Source of the DNA: CAIMMJ01 sp037131955
GTDB lineage: Bacteria; Bacteroidota; Bacteroidia; UBA4408
DNA: 64,000 nucleotides
Direction: 5' to 3'
Assembly: GCA_037131955.1 (NCBI GenBank)
Contig: JBAXQC010000003.1
Span: forward strand, 14,415-78,414
The position numbers and the translations under genes are program-made. Below, in pieces: positions 17,147 to 27,188 of this stretch; position 1 is the stretch's first letter, and the number at the start of each line of letters is the position of its first letter. The notes under the pieces were generated by a model. That model saw only the letters and a list, made by a program, of their open reading frames with translations, was not told the DNA's origin and did not search any database.

Positions 17147-19984
17147 TTAGTTAGTTTTTTTTCCGTCTGTGTCTAGTTCAATAATTTCGTAACCAAGTTT
17201 ACTTAATGGTTCTAATACCTTTGATTTATCTCCAACTATTGTCACAATCATTTTATCGTAAGGAAGTTTTTCGGCAGCTAATTTATTTATTTCTGCCCTA
17301 GAAATTTCTTTCAAAACTTTTGCTTGTTCAACAGAAAATTCTCTGTTTAAATTATAGTCAGAAATTCTTTTTAAGAATCCTGCTTTCTGGAATGGACTTT
17401 CATACTTTAGTGCTTCTGATTGTGTGAGTGAACTTTTTGTAAAGTTCAATTCTTCCTCTTCAATGCCATATTCTTTGTACTTTTTTATCTCTTTAAAAAA
17501 TTCAACTACTGAGCTATCAGTGGCATCTCCTCTTACGCCTGCACTTGCCGTAAATGGACCTTTGTATTGACTACCCTGAAAACCAGATCTGGCACCGTAT
17601 GTGTATCCTTTGTCTTCTCTTAAATTTAAATTAATTCTGCTGTTAAACGCTCCACCTAAAATATAATTCATTACTGTACTCTTATAATATTCTCCTGTTG
17701 CATCAAATGGCAAAGCCAAATAGCCAATTCTAATTTCAGATTGAGCTGCTTTGTCTTTATTAACTAAATAAATTTTTGTTTTTTCAATTGGAGTATTTAT
17801 TTGTTCTTCAGGCATTTTTACATTTTTATTTTTCCAGTTGTTTAAAAATGAGAACTTGTTTAAACATGGAGTTTTTTCTAAATTGCTCACAACAATCAAG
17901 GTAGATAAATTTGACGACCAAAAGTTTTCGTAATATTTTTTTAATTCATCAAGCGTAATGCTTTCAACCGTTGTTTTGTTTCCATTGTTTGGCATTCCCA
18001 TTACATTGTTTTCTCCATATAAAAGTTTGTTGTATACATTAGTGGCAATCACATTTGGCTGAGTAGATTGATTAAGAATGCTTTGTACTTGCTCATTTTT
18101 TACTCGTTCAAAATCTTTTTCATCAAACTTTGGTTTAAACATTTTCTCTTCTAAAATCTTTATAGTTTCCTCTAAGTTTTTTGTCAATGAAAAAACGTTT
18201 ATTGTTAGCTCTTGTGAGCCTGAGTAAATACTAATTTCACTTCCCAATTTATCCAATTTAGTATTTATTTCTTCCGAAGAAAATGAGGTAGTAGACTCAT
18301 CTAACATAGAAGCTAAAAGTACAGCCATCCCTGACCTTTCTTTAGGTTCAAATCTATGTCCACAATTAATTGAAAATTGCAAGGTAGTGGTTGGCAATTC
18401 TGTATTTACAGTTCCAAGTATTTTTAATCCATTTGCTAAATTTTCTTTCCAAATTTCTGGTATTTTAAACACAGGAGCTTCTTTAACTTCTGGTTTTTTG
18501 CTTCTATCGAAGTTGTCTTTTGGCTTGTTGTAACTCAAATTTTGGTATTCTTTATGATCTGCATCATCAGGATTTGTGGCTTTAGGTATAAAATTATCTT
18601 CTGCAACTATTAAATCTTTTTTTCCTTTAGGATAAACACTTAATATAACTGCAAATTTTCCTTTTATATACTGGTTATAAACTCTTAGCACATCTTCTTT
18701 GGTTATTTTCTTGTAGCTATCTAGTTCCTTAGAGATATAGTCAGGGGTACCTGTGTAAGTATTATAGGCTGCAAGCATAGATGCTTTGCCGGCAACCGTA
18801 TTTAAAGTACTTATATATTGTGTTTCTGTCTTTGCAATAAAATTTTTCACATCTTCGTCTGTAACTCCTCTTTTCTCAAATTCTAATAATGATTGGTTTA
18901 TGAGTTCGTACATTTCGGAGAGTTTTGTGTTAGGATTTGCTTTAATTGAAGCAATAATCATTCCTCCTAACTCCATAGAATAATTATAAAAATCTGCAGA
19001 AATTGCTTTCTGTGATTTTATAAAATTTTGATAAAAAATAGAGTTTTTACTTCCTGATAATATATCGGATAATGCATCTAAAGCAGGTTCGTCAGCCGAC
19101 CTGGCATAAGTTCCCGGAAATGTTACCTGAACAAGTGGAAACTTAATATTGTCTTCGTAAGAAATGTAGCGGTTTTTATCAAGCGCTATTGTTTCTTTTT
19201 TCTGTCCGTTAACATCAGGACCTTTAGGAATTGAGCCAAAATATTTGTTTGCTAATTCTAAAACTTTTGTTGGTTCCACATCACCTGCAACTGTAAGTGT
19301 TGCATTATTGGGTCCGTACCATCTCATAAAGAATTTTTTTAAGTCGTTTACATCCACTCTATTTAGATCTTCTAGATCTCCAATTGTGGTGCATGAATAA
19401 GGATGACCGTATGGAAATAATGCCCTGGAAGTTTTTTCATAAACTAATCCGTAAGGAGCATTATCATAACGTTGGCCTCTTTCGTTTTTTACTGTTGCTC
19501 TTTGAACTTCAAATTTCTTTTGGGTTACTGCATCTAACAAAAATCCCATTCTATCGCTTTCTAGCCACATAGCTACTTCCAATTGGTTGTTGGGAAGTGT
19601 CTCAAAATAATTTGTTCTGTCAGTATTTGTAGTACCATTCATCGTACCACCAGCTTCCGTTACTATTTTAAAATGTTGTTCATCTCCAACATTATCTGAG
19701 CCTTGAAACATCATGTGTTCAAAAAAGTGTGCAAATCCACTTCTTCCAATTTCTTCTCGTGCAGAACCAACATGGTAAGTAACATCAACATGGCAAATAG
19801 GATCGGAATGATCTTCGTGAATAACTACTTGCAATCCATTTGGTAAGATGTGTTTTTCGAATGGGATATTAATTCCATCAGGTTTTTTTTGAACCTTTTC
19901 AATCAATTTAGCTTGTGCAAATATGTTGCTAGAAAAAATTAGAAAGGAGCAAAATACTATTTCAGTTTTAAACTTAAATTTCAT
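17147..19984 (-). CDS. Secreted M16 family zinc metallopeptidase (two-domain pitrilysin type)
   Basis: 945 residues from the ATG at 19984, which opens a signal peptide (MKFKFKTEIVFCSFLIF onward); an ATG at 20005 only adds seven residues. The first half has the inverted zinc motif HFFEH (86-90) with the downstream acidic ligand in VKNERGQRYDN. The second half repeats the fold without the zinc motif (IWKENLANGLKILG onward), as is normal for two-domain M16 enzymes. It probably degrades peptides in the periplasm. It ends 17 bases from the start of the sigma54-type activator on the same strand. Confidence 0.93.
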   Translation of the reverse strand: MKFKFKTEIVFCSFLIFSSNIFAQAKLIEKVQKKPDGINIPFEKHILPNGLQVVIHEDHSDPICHVDVTYHVGSAREEIGRSGFAHFFEHMMFQGSDNVGDEQHFKIVTEAGGTMNGTTNTDRTNYFETLPNNQLEVAMWLESDRMGFLLDAVTQKKFEVQRATVKNERGQRYDNAPYGLVYEKTSRALFPYGHPYSCTTIGDLEDLNRVDVNDLKKFFMRWYGPNNATLTVAGDVEPTKVLELANKYFGSIPKGPDVNGQKKETIALDKNRYISYEDNIKFPLVQVTFPGTYARSADEPALDALSDILSGSKNSIFYQNFIKSQKAISADFYNYSMELGGMIIASIKANPNTKLSEMYELINQSLLEFEKRGVTDEDVKNFIAKTETQYISTLNTVAGKASMLAAYNTYTGTPDYISKELDSYKKITKEDVLRVYNQYIKGKFAVILSVYPKGKKDLIVAEDNFIPKATNPDDADHKEYQNLSYNKPKDNFDRSKKPEVKEAPVFKIPEIWKENLANGLKILGTVNTELPTTTLQFSINCGHRFEPKERSGMAVLLASMLDESTTSFSSEEINTKLDKLGSEISIYSGSQELTINVFSLTKNLEETIKILEEKMFKPKFDEKDFERVKNEQVQSILNQSTQPNVIATNVYNKLLYGENNVMGMPNNGNKTTVESITLDELKKYYENFWSSNLSTLIVVSNLEKTPCLNKFSFLNNWKNKNVKMPEEQINTPIEKTKIYLVNKDKAAQSEIRIGYLALPFDATGEYYKSTVMNYILGGAFNSRINLNLREDKGYTYGARSGFQGSQYKGPFTASAGVRGDATDSSVVEFFKEIKKYKEYGIEEEELNFTKSSLTQSEALKYESPFQKAGFLKRISDYNLNREFSVEQAKVLKEISRAEINKLAAEKLPYDKMIVTIVGDKSKVLEPLSKLGYEIIELDTDGKKTN

Positions 19985-20088
19985 AATGTTTAGATTTGTG
20001 GACAAATAAACAAATTATTGTGAATAAAAATAGCAGGGATTTGTTACAAATTTTAAAAATTGCTCATGCAATTGAATTTTGTATTTCA

Positions 20089-20096
20089 TAGATTTG
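20089..20096 (+). promoter_or_regulatory. Candidate -7 promoter element with a very short leader
   Basis: TAGATTTG matches TAnnTTTG and lies 10 bases before the ATG at 20107, which would give a leader of only a few bases. No -33 TTTG lies at the right distance. Confidence 0.3.
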
Positions 20097-20106
20097 CCAA
20101 AAACAA

Positions 20107-20496
20107 ATGAAAAACAAAACTCTTCTACCGTCTCTCATTCTTGGCATTTTTTTAGTTGCAAACGCTTTGCAAGCACAAGAAAAAAAAGAACCTACAACTC
20201 AAACTGAGCAAACATTTGTTGCTGGCAAATATACAGTTAAGTATTTTTTAGACGGCAGGAAAGTTACTAAAGTGCCAAAGATTGATATTTTAACAGCAGA
20301 CAAAGGAAGTGTTGTTATTGAATTTCAAATAGACAAATATGGCAATGTAACTTCTGCAGCTGCAGTTAATGAAACAGGGTGCACAACAAATACCTATCTG
20401 TTAACCAAGGCAAAACAAGCTGCCGAAACAACACATTTTGATACTGCTCCAACCTCTCCCTTGAAGCAAAAAGGCAAAATGGTGTTTGAATTTTAG
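20107..20496 (+). CDS. Small secreted protein with TonB C-terminal-like domain
   Basis: 129 residues: a signal peptide ending in NALQAQ (about 1-23), a short Glu/Thr-rich linker and a single domain (about 60-129) with GSVVIEFQIDKYGNVTSAAAV, a central helix and a final strand KGKMVFEF. That strand-helix-strand pattern is the TonB C-terminal fold. Unlike TonB it has no membrane anchor or Pro-rich arm, so it cannot transduce energy by itself. It has two Cys-free strands and one Cys (in NETGCTTN). Function unknown; it stands alone, divergent from the M16 gene. Confidence 0.7.
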   Translation: MKNKTLLPSLILGIFLVANALQAQEKKEPTTQTEQTFVAGKYTVKYFLDGRKVTKVPKIDILTADKGSVVIEFQIDKYGNVTSAAAVNETGCTTNTYLLTKAKQAAETTHFDTAPTSPLKQKGKMVFEF

Positions 20497-20640
20497 CAAT
20501 TCTGCCGCTCACCAATAATCAGTTAATCACAAATTGAAGTAGTAAGGAATTATAAAAAAATAATCAATCTAAATTAAACTACATATAACTCTGTAGTTTT
20601 GTTTTTATAAGTTTGTACCAATCTTTTTTTTGTTTTAACA

Positions 20641-22596
20641 ATGAAAGTTTTTTGCACACTTGTCTTTTTATGTTCATTTGCATTCTCTGTAATTTCGCAA
20701 AATTGCCCTGAAATTTCTGATGCAAAAGCAAAGAAATTAGTTGGCAAGGCTTTTGAAAAAAAATATGAATTTGAAGAACGACAAGATTTTTTAAAAAGAG
20801 CAATTGAAATTGAACCAGATTATTCTGAGGCATATTACGAAATGGGAATGATAAAAGTAACCCTTTCAAAAATTAATGGTGAGGGAATTTCTGCTGCTGA
20901 AAAGTATTTTAAGAAGGCCATAGAGCTTTGTCCGGGAAAGTTTTGTTATGCCTATTTCTATTTGGCTACAATAAATTTAGGCAAAGAAAATTACGGCGAT
21001 GCAGCAACTTACTTTGCTGAATTTTTAAAGAGTGAAGACAATTCAAAGAAAACAGAGGACATTGAAAAGGCTGAAAAGAACTTACCAATTTGTATTGGTT
21101 TAGATAAATTATACAAAAATCCTGTACCATTTGAGCCAACAGTTATAAAAGAAATTTGTTCCTATGAAGACGAGTTTTTGCCCATGATTTCGCCAGATAA
21201 TGAATTGATCTTTTTTACTAAAAGGTACAATAAACAAACAAGAGATTTGGTTTACGTAAGGCAAGTGGAAGAACTTACTCAATCTACCAAAGTGGATGGA
21301 AAGTTTGCTGCGCCTAAGGAGTTGTTAAGACCCTTTAATCTTTCTGGAGATGGATATGGTGGTGTAACTTTTTCATTAGACAATACTCAATTGTATATTA
21401 CGGTATGTAAATTAAACAAGAGAGGACAAAACAATTGTGATATCTATTATTCTGAGTTTATAAAGGGAAATTGGTCTGAATTAAAATCTGTTGGTGATGG
21501 AATAAATACTGCTGACGGCTGGGAATCGCAGCCCACTTTATCAAGCGATGGAAAAACATTGATATTTGCAAGCGCAAGAGCAGACAGCAAAGGAATGGAT
21601 TTATACATGTCTAAAAAAAATGAGGATGGCTCTTGGGGTATGGCAGAAAATTTAGGTTCTCCAATAAATACAGAGGGGAACGACAAGTCACCTTTCTTGC
21701 ATTCCGACAGTAAAACTTTGTACTTTTCTAGCGATGGACATGTTGGATTAGGTGGCTATGATATTTTTTATTCCAAATCAGGCGACAGTGATAAATTCCT
21801 TAAACCAACAAACATCGGATATCCAATAAACTCAAACAAAGACGATGTTGGATTTTTTGTAAGCACAGACGGTAAATTTGGATATTTTTCGAGTAATCAA
21901 TTAAAGGAAAAAGGTTTGGGTGGATACGATATTTTTAGTTTTGAACTTTATAAAGAAGCAAGACCGGACAAAATTATTTTTTTGAAAGGAACACTTACAA
22001 ATGAAGACAAAACAAAACCATTAAATGCCGTTATTGAAATAAAAAGTGTGGATTCAAAAAAAGTAACAAAAATAAACGTAGATACTGCATCGGGCAATTT
22101 TATTGGAGTTCATACCATCAAGGAAAATGAGGATGTAGTAGTAACTGTTAAGCAAGAGGGTAAAGCATTTACCTCGCAGTACATATCGTACAAAGAAGAA
22201 ACTGCTGGCAAACCTTTGAAGATGGATATGGAATCGAAGAAAATAGAAGCGAACAAAGCTTTTACAATAAATAATATTCAATACAAATCAAACTCTGCCG
22301 AGCTCACAAACGGCAGCAAAGCAATTTTAGAAGAGTTTGTAAGTTTCTTAAAAGACAATGCCTCAATAAACATTGAAATTAGAGGACACACCGACAATAT
22401 TGGAAATCCAATAGCCAACATGGCCTTGTCTACAGATAGGGCATTTACTGTGTTTGATTTTTTAAGTAAATCAAACATCGAAAAAGGGAGAATTAGTTTT
22501 AAAGGGTATGGCGATACAAAGCCAATAAAAGAAAACACAACAGAACAAGGCAGAATGGCAAATAGAAGAACAGAATTTTTTATTACTAAAAATTAG
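20641..22596 (+). CDS. PorE-like OmpA family protein, second copy
   Basis: 651 residues: signal peptide (MKVFCTLVFLCSFAFSVISQ), TPR-like helices (about 30-150), PD40 propeller strands (about 175-440, e.g. SSDGKTLIFASARADSKGM and HSDSKTLYFSSDGHVGLGG), a short beta domain (about 450-525) and a C-terminal OmpA domain (about 540-651) with IRGHTDNIGNP and NRRTEFFI. It shares the architecture of the gene at 3894-5912 and of PorE from the T9SS. It probably links outer-membrane machinery to peptidoglycan. A TAAGTTTG -7-like element is at 20608-20615. The next gene, rdgB, begins 5 bases after its stop. Confidence 0.87.
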   Translation: MKVFCTLVFLCSFAFSVISQNCPEISDAKAKKLVGKAFEKKYEFEERQDFLKRAIEIEPDYSEAYYEMGMIKVTLSKINGEGISAAEKYFKKAIELCPGKFCYAYFYLATINLGKENYGDAATYFAEFLKSEDNSKKTEDIEKAEKNLPICIGLDKLYKNPVPFEPTVIKEICSYEDEFLPMISPDNELIFFTKRYNKQTRDLVYVRQVEELTQSTKVDGKFAAPKELLRPFNLSGDGYGGVTFSLDNTQLYITVCKLNKRGQNNCDIYYSEFIKGNWSELKSVGDGINTADGWESQPTLSSDGKTLIFASARADSKGMDLYMSKKNEDGSWGMAENLGSPINTEGNDKSPFLHSDSKTLYFSSDGHVGLGGYDIFYSKSGDSDKFLKPTNIGYPINSNKDDVGFFVSTDGKFGYFSSNQLKEKGLGGYDIFSFELYKEARPDKIIFLKGTLTNEDKTKPLNAVIEIKSVDSKKVTKINVDTASGNFIGVHTIKENEDVVVTVKQEGKAFTSQYISYKEETAGKPLKMDMESKKIEANKAFTINNIQYKSNSAELTNGSKAILEEFVSFLKDNASINIEIRGHTDNIGNPIANMALSTDRAFTVFDFLSKSNIEKGRISFKGYGDTKPIKENTTEQGRMANRRTEFFITKN

Positions 22597-22601
22597 ATTC
22601 T

Positions 22602-23189
22602 ATGAAAGAGTTGATAGTTGCTACCTCAAACAAAGGAAAAATAAATGAATTTGATTTATTATTTAAAGAGTTATCTCTACCAATAAAATTGATTTCGTTC
22701 CAAGATTTAAACTTTTTTGAGGACGTTCCAGAAACAGGAAATTCATTTGAAGAAAATGCATTTCAAAAGGCAGAATTTGTGCTTAAAAAATTTAATATTC
22801 CAGTTGTTTCTGATGACTCAGGATTAGAAATTAAAGTTTTAAATAATCAACCTGGTGTTCGCTCTGCAAGATATGCAGGTGAAGAAAAAGATGATGCAAA
22901 AAACAGAAAATTGGTACTAGAAAATTTAAAAGACATCAAAGAAAGAGAGGCTAGATTTGTTTGTTGCTTGTGCTACCATGATGGAAGTAAAAAAGTATTT
23001 TTTGAGGGCTTTTTAGAGGGTAAAATTAATACGGCTGAAGTAGGAGAAAATGGCTTTGGCTACGATTCTATTTTTATTCCGCAAGGATATTCTAAAACAA
23101 TGGCCGAACTTAGTATAGAAGAAAAAAACAATCTAAGTCACCGGGCAATTGCAATGAAATTGTTTGGTGAGTTTTTACGAAAATCATAA
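22602..23189 (+). CDS. rdgB: Non-canonical purine NTP pyrophosphatase, RdgB/HAM1 family
   Basis: 195 residues. Family motifs are ATSNKGKINEF (7-17), ETGNSFEENAFQKAEF (about 46-61), VSDDSGLEI (about 68-76), GFGYDSIFIP (about 149-158) and LSHRAIA near the end. The enzyme hydrolyses ITP, dITP and XTP to keep them out of nucleic acids. It follows the OmpA-type gene by 5 bases, a chance operon partner rather than a functional link. Confidence 0.95.
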   Translation: MKELIVATSNKGKINEFDLLFKELSLPIKLISFQDLNFFEDVPETGNSFEENAFQKAEFVLKKFNIPVVSDDSGLEIKVLNNQPGVRSARYAGEEKDDAKNRKLVLENLKDIKEREARFVCCLCYHDGSKKVFFEGFLEGKINTAEVGENGFGYDSIFIPQGYSKTMAELSIEEKNNLSHRAIAMKLFGEFLRKS

Positions 23190-23271
23190 GTTTTTTTTGC
23201 GAATAATTTTTTCTGTAAGAAGAGGATTGAATTTTGTTGAGACCAAGAAAAATTAGAGTTTTTGGTTATGG

Positions 23272-26200
23272 TTACTTTTTTCTGCTTTCAAATAGATTCA
23301 AAAATTTCTCAAGTATATTATAATACAGCATCAAAACAAGCAATAAACTCATCGCCCAAATTACACTTACATTAAAGACAAGAGTATTTAGTTCCAACCC
23401 AAAAAAACTTTTTTGTGGTGTATAAAAATGAGAGCTAAAGCCATTTTCATTGCTCTTTAAATATATTTGATCATAGTGAGGAAAAAGTCTTTCATTTTCC
23501 TCTTGTATTTTATTCACCTCTTGAGAATTTCTAAGCATTAGGGTAAGTGCTTCGTTTTCGTTTTTTTGTTGAAGCAATTTATATTCATGCCTTTTAATAG
23601 AATCTGATACAAATTTTTTTAATAATTGTTCTTTTTGCTCACTGGCAGTTCTGGCAATTTTAGAGTAATAATTTTTAATTTTTTCTACTTCAACTTTAAC
23701 TTCATTGGTTCTAAAATTTTGTGTTGTTAATTTGCCAGAAAACCCAGCATCCGCAGATTTTAAATTAAGTTCTGATACAATTATTTTTTTATTTTTTTCT
23801 GTTTCAATATTTGCCTCTATTTCTTCTTGCTTTTCAAGTATGGCATCTGCCCAATAATTTTGGATATAATTGCCATAATTAATTTTTCTATTCCATTCAA
23901 AAATTGGTTTTTCAAAAGCATTGTTCTTAAATTGTTCTACCGCCAATGCCTCAAAAGCCCACCTGCTGCACATTATATTGCCGGTAGCAGGAACTCTAGA
24001 TGAGGATGATAATACCGGATGAAGATTTTCGAATTTTACAATTACACCCGCCAGCAGCAATTGAGGTATAAGAAGAAATGGAATTAAAATATAAATGGTA
24101 ACTGCGGATTTGAAGGCTGCAGAAATATTTAAACCTAACAAGTTTGCAAAACAAGAAATACTAAATAATACAGTCCAGTATGTAAAGAACATTCCATTTA
24201 TTTCCAAAATACTATTACCTACTAAAACAAACAACAAAGTTTGCAGAGCAGAAATAGAAAACATAAGCCCAACTTTAGAGGCTATATAACTAAATCTGCT
24301 TAGGTCTAAAAACTTTTCACGCTTTAAAATTTTTCTGTCTGCAAATATTTCTTCGGCACTTACACTCATGCCCAAAAAAAGCGAAACAATTACACACATA
24401 AAAATATATGCAGGCAAATTTGGATTCTCTCTAAAAATATACTCTCCGTTTTTTGTGCTGCTGTAATACTTTATTATAAACGCAAGAATAGCAGCTAATA
24501 CAGGAGCTTCCAACAATGTTATATATAAGTATTGTAGATTAGATATTTTAGAGTATAAATCTCTTTTAAAGAATATTTTTATTTGTTCAATTTTGCTAGG
24601 AACATTCAAAAAAATTAATGCTTTTTTTGTAAAATTAAAATCCTCTTGAAGAGTTGTTTTAGAAGCTATTTTTTCTAGAAAATGTTTATTCCACTGTTTT
24701 GGAGATATCTTTCTGTGCGGGGTAACGTTACCATATTCATCCAGCACATTAGCTTCTACAATGCTAAATACTTGCTCAGGATTTACTGTTCCACAAGTAA
24801 CACATTCGCTTTCGTTTGCATTAATATGATTAACAGTATTTTTAAAATAAATTAATGATTCTACCGGGTTGCCATAATATATTGGATAGCCGCCCGTGTC
24901 TAGCAATAAAAGTTTATCAAACAATTTAAAAATATCTGAAGAAGGTTGATGCAGTACTATAAAAATTAGCTTACCTCTTAGCGCCAATCCTTTAAGAATA
25001 TCCATTATTATTTCGCTATCTCTAGAAGAAAGTCCTGATGTTGGTTCATCTAAAAATAGTACAGCAGGTTCTCTAATCAACTCTAAAGCAATATTTAATC
25101 TTTTCCTTTGCCCACCGCTAATTGTTTTATCAAGGCTATTACCTACTTTTAAGTTTGCCGTTTCTGCCAATCCCAACTGACCTAAAACGTCTTTTACTTT
25201 CAATTTTATATCTTGGTCAGTTTTGTTTTCTAAACACAGTTTTGCATTGTAATATAAATTTTGAAAAACTGTGAGTGATTCTATCAACAGATCATCTTGA
25301 GGAACATATCCAATAACTCCTTTCAATTTATCTTGTTGTTCGTGTAAATCAAAACCGTTAATTTTTACAGAGCCGCTGGTAGGGATTTCGTTTCCGTTTA
25401 ATACGTTTAATAAGGTGGATTTACCAGCACCGCTTCCGCCCATAATACCAATTAATTCGCCAGATTTTTCAGTAAAACTCAAAGGATGGATGCCAACTCT
25501 ACCGCTCTTAAATTGAAACTCAAGGTCTTTTACTTCAAATACTATTTCTTCGTTTTCTGCTTGACGTAAAAAGAATTTTTCGAAATCAGAAAAATATAAT
25601 GGACTTGTTTTTTTACTTCTTACAGATGCTCCTGGATTTAACAAGTATAATTTACCAACAACAATTGGCTGTCCATTTAAGTAAAGTTCCGTTTTTCCAT
25701 TGTATTTTACAACATATTGATTTACGCTTGGCAAATGAAGCACAACAAATGCACCGTTTAAACCCTCTACAATTTTTGTTTTGCAAGAATTTATTTTTAG
25801 ATGACTTTTGGTGCAAACTAAAATACTTTTAGAATCTAGATCATCAAATGATTTTGTTACTAATTCTCTAATTACCAGATATTCTTCATCAGGAATATTA
25901 AAGCTAGAGGCAACAGTTTCTACAAAATCAATTTCTACTTCGCTAACATTTCCATCTTCAAAAATAATTTCTTCTAAACGCAGTAAAACAATTATTTTTT
26001 GTTTTTGAGTGAGTTCAGTATTCAATTGGTCGCAAATACCCAATACTTTTACAGAATGGGCAGATGTTCTTTTTCTTTTTTGGGTAGAATCTTCAATATT
26101 TTTTTCTTTTGCCAAGAGCTCATCAAAATACTCTATGTATTTGTTGGCGGCATCTTCATTTAATTGTTGATTTAAAAATGAAAATACAACATGCCTGCTG

Positions 26201-26274
26201 CCTTCACTCTGCTCTTCGAGCCCCGCAATAATTGCAAATAATTTGATAATGGCTTTTAATATACTTTCGCTCAT
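23272..26274 (-). CDS. ABCG-type transporter fused to TerB-like and FHA-like domains
   Basis: 1000 residues. Residues 1-160 are helical with LLRLEEIIFEDGNVSEVEID, resembling the acidic TerB fold. Residues about 165-235 are beta-rich and FHA-like (YNGKTELYLNGQPI). The ATPase (about 245-480) has Walker A GGSGAGKS (279-286), signature SGGQRKR (386-392) and Walker B VLFLDEPTSG (405-414). The remainder is an ABC2-type membrane domain, with helices from about 580 and a long charged loop (about 820-955) before a last helix. ATPase preceding membrane domain is the ABCG order. The loop is coiled-coil-like (EVEKIKNYYSKIARTASEQ). Cargo is unknown. Confidence 0.85.
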   Translation of the reverse strand: MSESILKAIIKLFAIIAGLEEQSEGSRHVVFSFLNQQLNEDAANKYIEYFDELLAKEKNIEDSTQKRKRTSAHSVKVLGICDQLNTELTQKQKIIVLLRLEEIIFEDGNVSEVEIDFVETVASSFNIPDEEYLVIRELVTKSFDDLDSKSILVCTKSHLKINSCKTKIVEGLNGAFVVLHLPSVNQYVVKYNGKTELYLNGQPIVVGKLYLLNPGASVRSKKTSPLYFSDFEKFFLRQAENEEIVFEVKDLEFQFKSGRVGIHPLSFTEKSGELIGIMGGSGAGKSTLLNVLNGNEIPTSGSVKINGFDLHEQQDKLKGVIGYVPQDDLLIESLTVFQNLYYNAKLCLENKTDQDIKLKVKDVLGQLGLAETANLKVGNSLDKTISGGQRKRLNIALELIREPAVLFLDEPTSGLSSRDSEIIMDILKGLALRGKLIFIVLHQPSSDIFKLFDKLLLLDTGGYPIYYGNPVESLIYFKNTVNHINANESECVTCGTVNPEQVFSIVEANVLDEYGNVTPHRKISPKQWNKHFLEKIASKTTLQEDFNFTKKALIFLNVPSKIEQIKIFFKRDLYSKISNLQYLYITLLEAPVLAAILAFIIKYYSSTKNGEYIFRENPNLPAYIFMCVIVSLFLGMSVSAEEIFADRKILKREKFLDLSRFSYIASKVGLMFSISALQTLLFVLVGNSILEINGMFFTYWTVLFSISCFANLLGLNISAAFKSAVTIYILIPFLLIPQLLLAGVIVKFENLHPVLSSSSRVPATGNIMCSRWAFEALAVEQFKNNAFEKPIFEWNRKINYGNYIQNYWADAILEKQEEIEANIETEKNKKIIVSELNLKSADAGFSGKLTTQNFRTNEVKVEVEKIKNYYSKIARTASEQKEQLLKKFVSDSIKRHEYKLLQQKNENEALTLMLRNSQEVNKIQEENERLFPHYDQIYLKSNENGFSSHFYTPQKSFFGLELNTLVFNVSVIWAMSLLLVLMLYYNILEKFLNLFESRKK

Positions 26275-26280
26275 AGCCTT

Positions 26281-26325
26281 AAATAAAAAAAGACATTAAA
26301 CGAATTCAATGCCTTTTTTATTAGT
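26281..26325 (-). terminator. Intrinsic terminator between the lipoprotein and ABC transporter genes
   Basis: Arms at 26286-26297 and 26308-26319 pair over about 12 bp with one mismatch and a 10-base loop; the A-run on the plus strand gives the T-tract for minus-strand transcription. It follows the lipoprotein stop by about 20 bases. Confidence 0.65.
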
Positions 26326-26339
26326 AGAAATAAAATTAG

Positions 26340-27188
26340 TTATTTAATAATTTTTGCCCTAACTGCCTCAACTTCTTTTTGGAATTTGACAGCAATTTCT
26401 TGGGTAAGTTCTTTGGTTTCTTTAACTGACTTATACATTTCTAAAAGAGTAGAAAAATCGGTTATTAAAGCATTAAATTCTTCCTTGCCTTCAAATTGCT
26501 TGAGCACATTTAACAAATTACTTAAGTGTGTTTGTTGCTCGTAAATCTTATTGTACAATTTTTCTGTTTTAGTATTTCTTGGATAAGATTTTAATGCAGA
26601 CAATGCATGGAACTGACTTTCTATCCAGCTTCCAGCAACAATTAACGTTGCTACTTCTAGTTTGTTTGAAGATTTTATATAAGTATAAGAATCATAATAA
26701 ACGTCATCAGCAATTCTAATCAAAGTATCTTTGTTAGCCAATTGATTTTCGATGTTTGCACCTGCAACTTTATCAAAACTTTCTACCGCATTTAAATCAA
26801 CCGCCAACTGACGTGTATTTTTAAAATATTTTAATGCATCTTGTTTTTTATCAAAAGCAGCCAAATAGCCCAAATCAACTGCATAAGTTCCAAAATTTAA
26901 TGCTTTTTTTGATTCTGTTTGGTAGTTGGGCAAATTCTCTAAACTATTAATAGTTATTTTATCGAATTTAATTCCAGCATTCACGATTTCAGATTCAATT
27001 TCCATCGGCTTTGGAAAGTTTGCCATCATTTTGTCAAACTCAAATTGAGTAAACTCTTCTTTTTCTATGGCGGTAGAATCTTTACTTTCTAAAACTGCTT
27101 CAGTCGATTCTTCTTTTTTTGTTTCTCCACAAGAAGAGACAATGATTGAGGATACCAGTAGTATTAATAAAAACTTTATTTTTTTCAT
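26340..27188 (-). CDS. Putative lipoprotein of unknown function
   Basis: 282 residues. The signal ends in IIVSSCGE, a lipobox with the lipidated Cys at about 20, followed by a Glu/Lys/Ser linker. The mature part is mostly alpha-helical and Lys/Glu-rich, with GTYAVDLGYLAAFDKKQDALKY-type helices that recall a helical bundle; the middle has two GxY-like segments. I do not recognise the family beyond similarity to helical Bacteroidota lipoproteins. Glu/Lys/Asn-rich composition matches the neighbours. A TATTTTTG -7-like element lies at 27239-27246 on the minus strand. Confidence 0.75.
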   Translation of the reverse strand: MKKIKFLLILLVSSIIVSSCGETKKEESTEAVLESKDSTAIEKEEFTQFEFDKMMANFPKPMEIESEIVNAGIKFDKITINSLENLPNYQTESKKALNFGTYAVDLGYLAAFDKKQDALKYFKNTRQLAVDLNAVESFDKVAGANIENQLANKDTLIRIADDVYYDSYTYIKSSNKLEVATLIVAGSWIESQFHALSALKSYPRNTKTEKLYNKIYEQQTHLSNLLNVLKQFEGKEEFNALITDFSTLLEMYKSVKETKELTQEIAVKFQKEVEAVRAKIIK

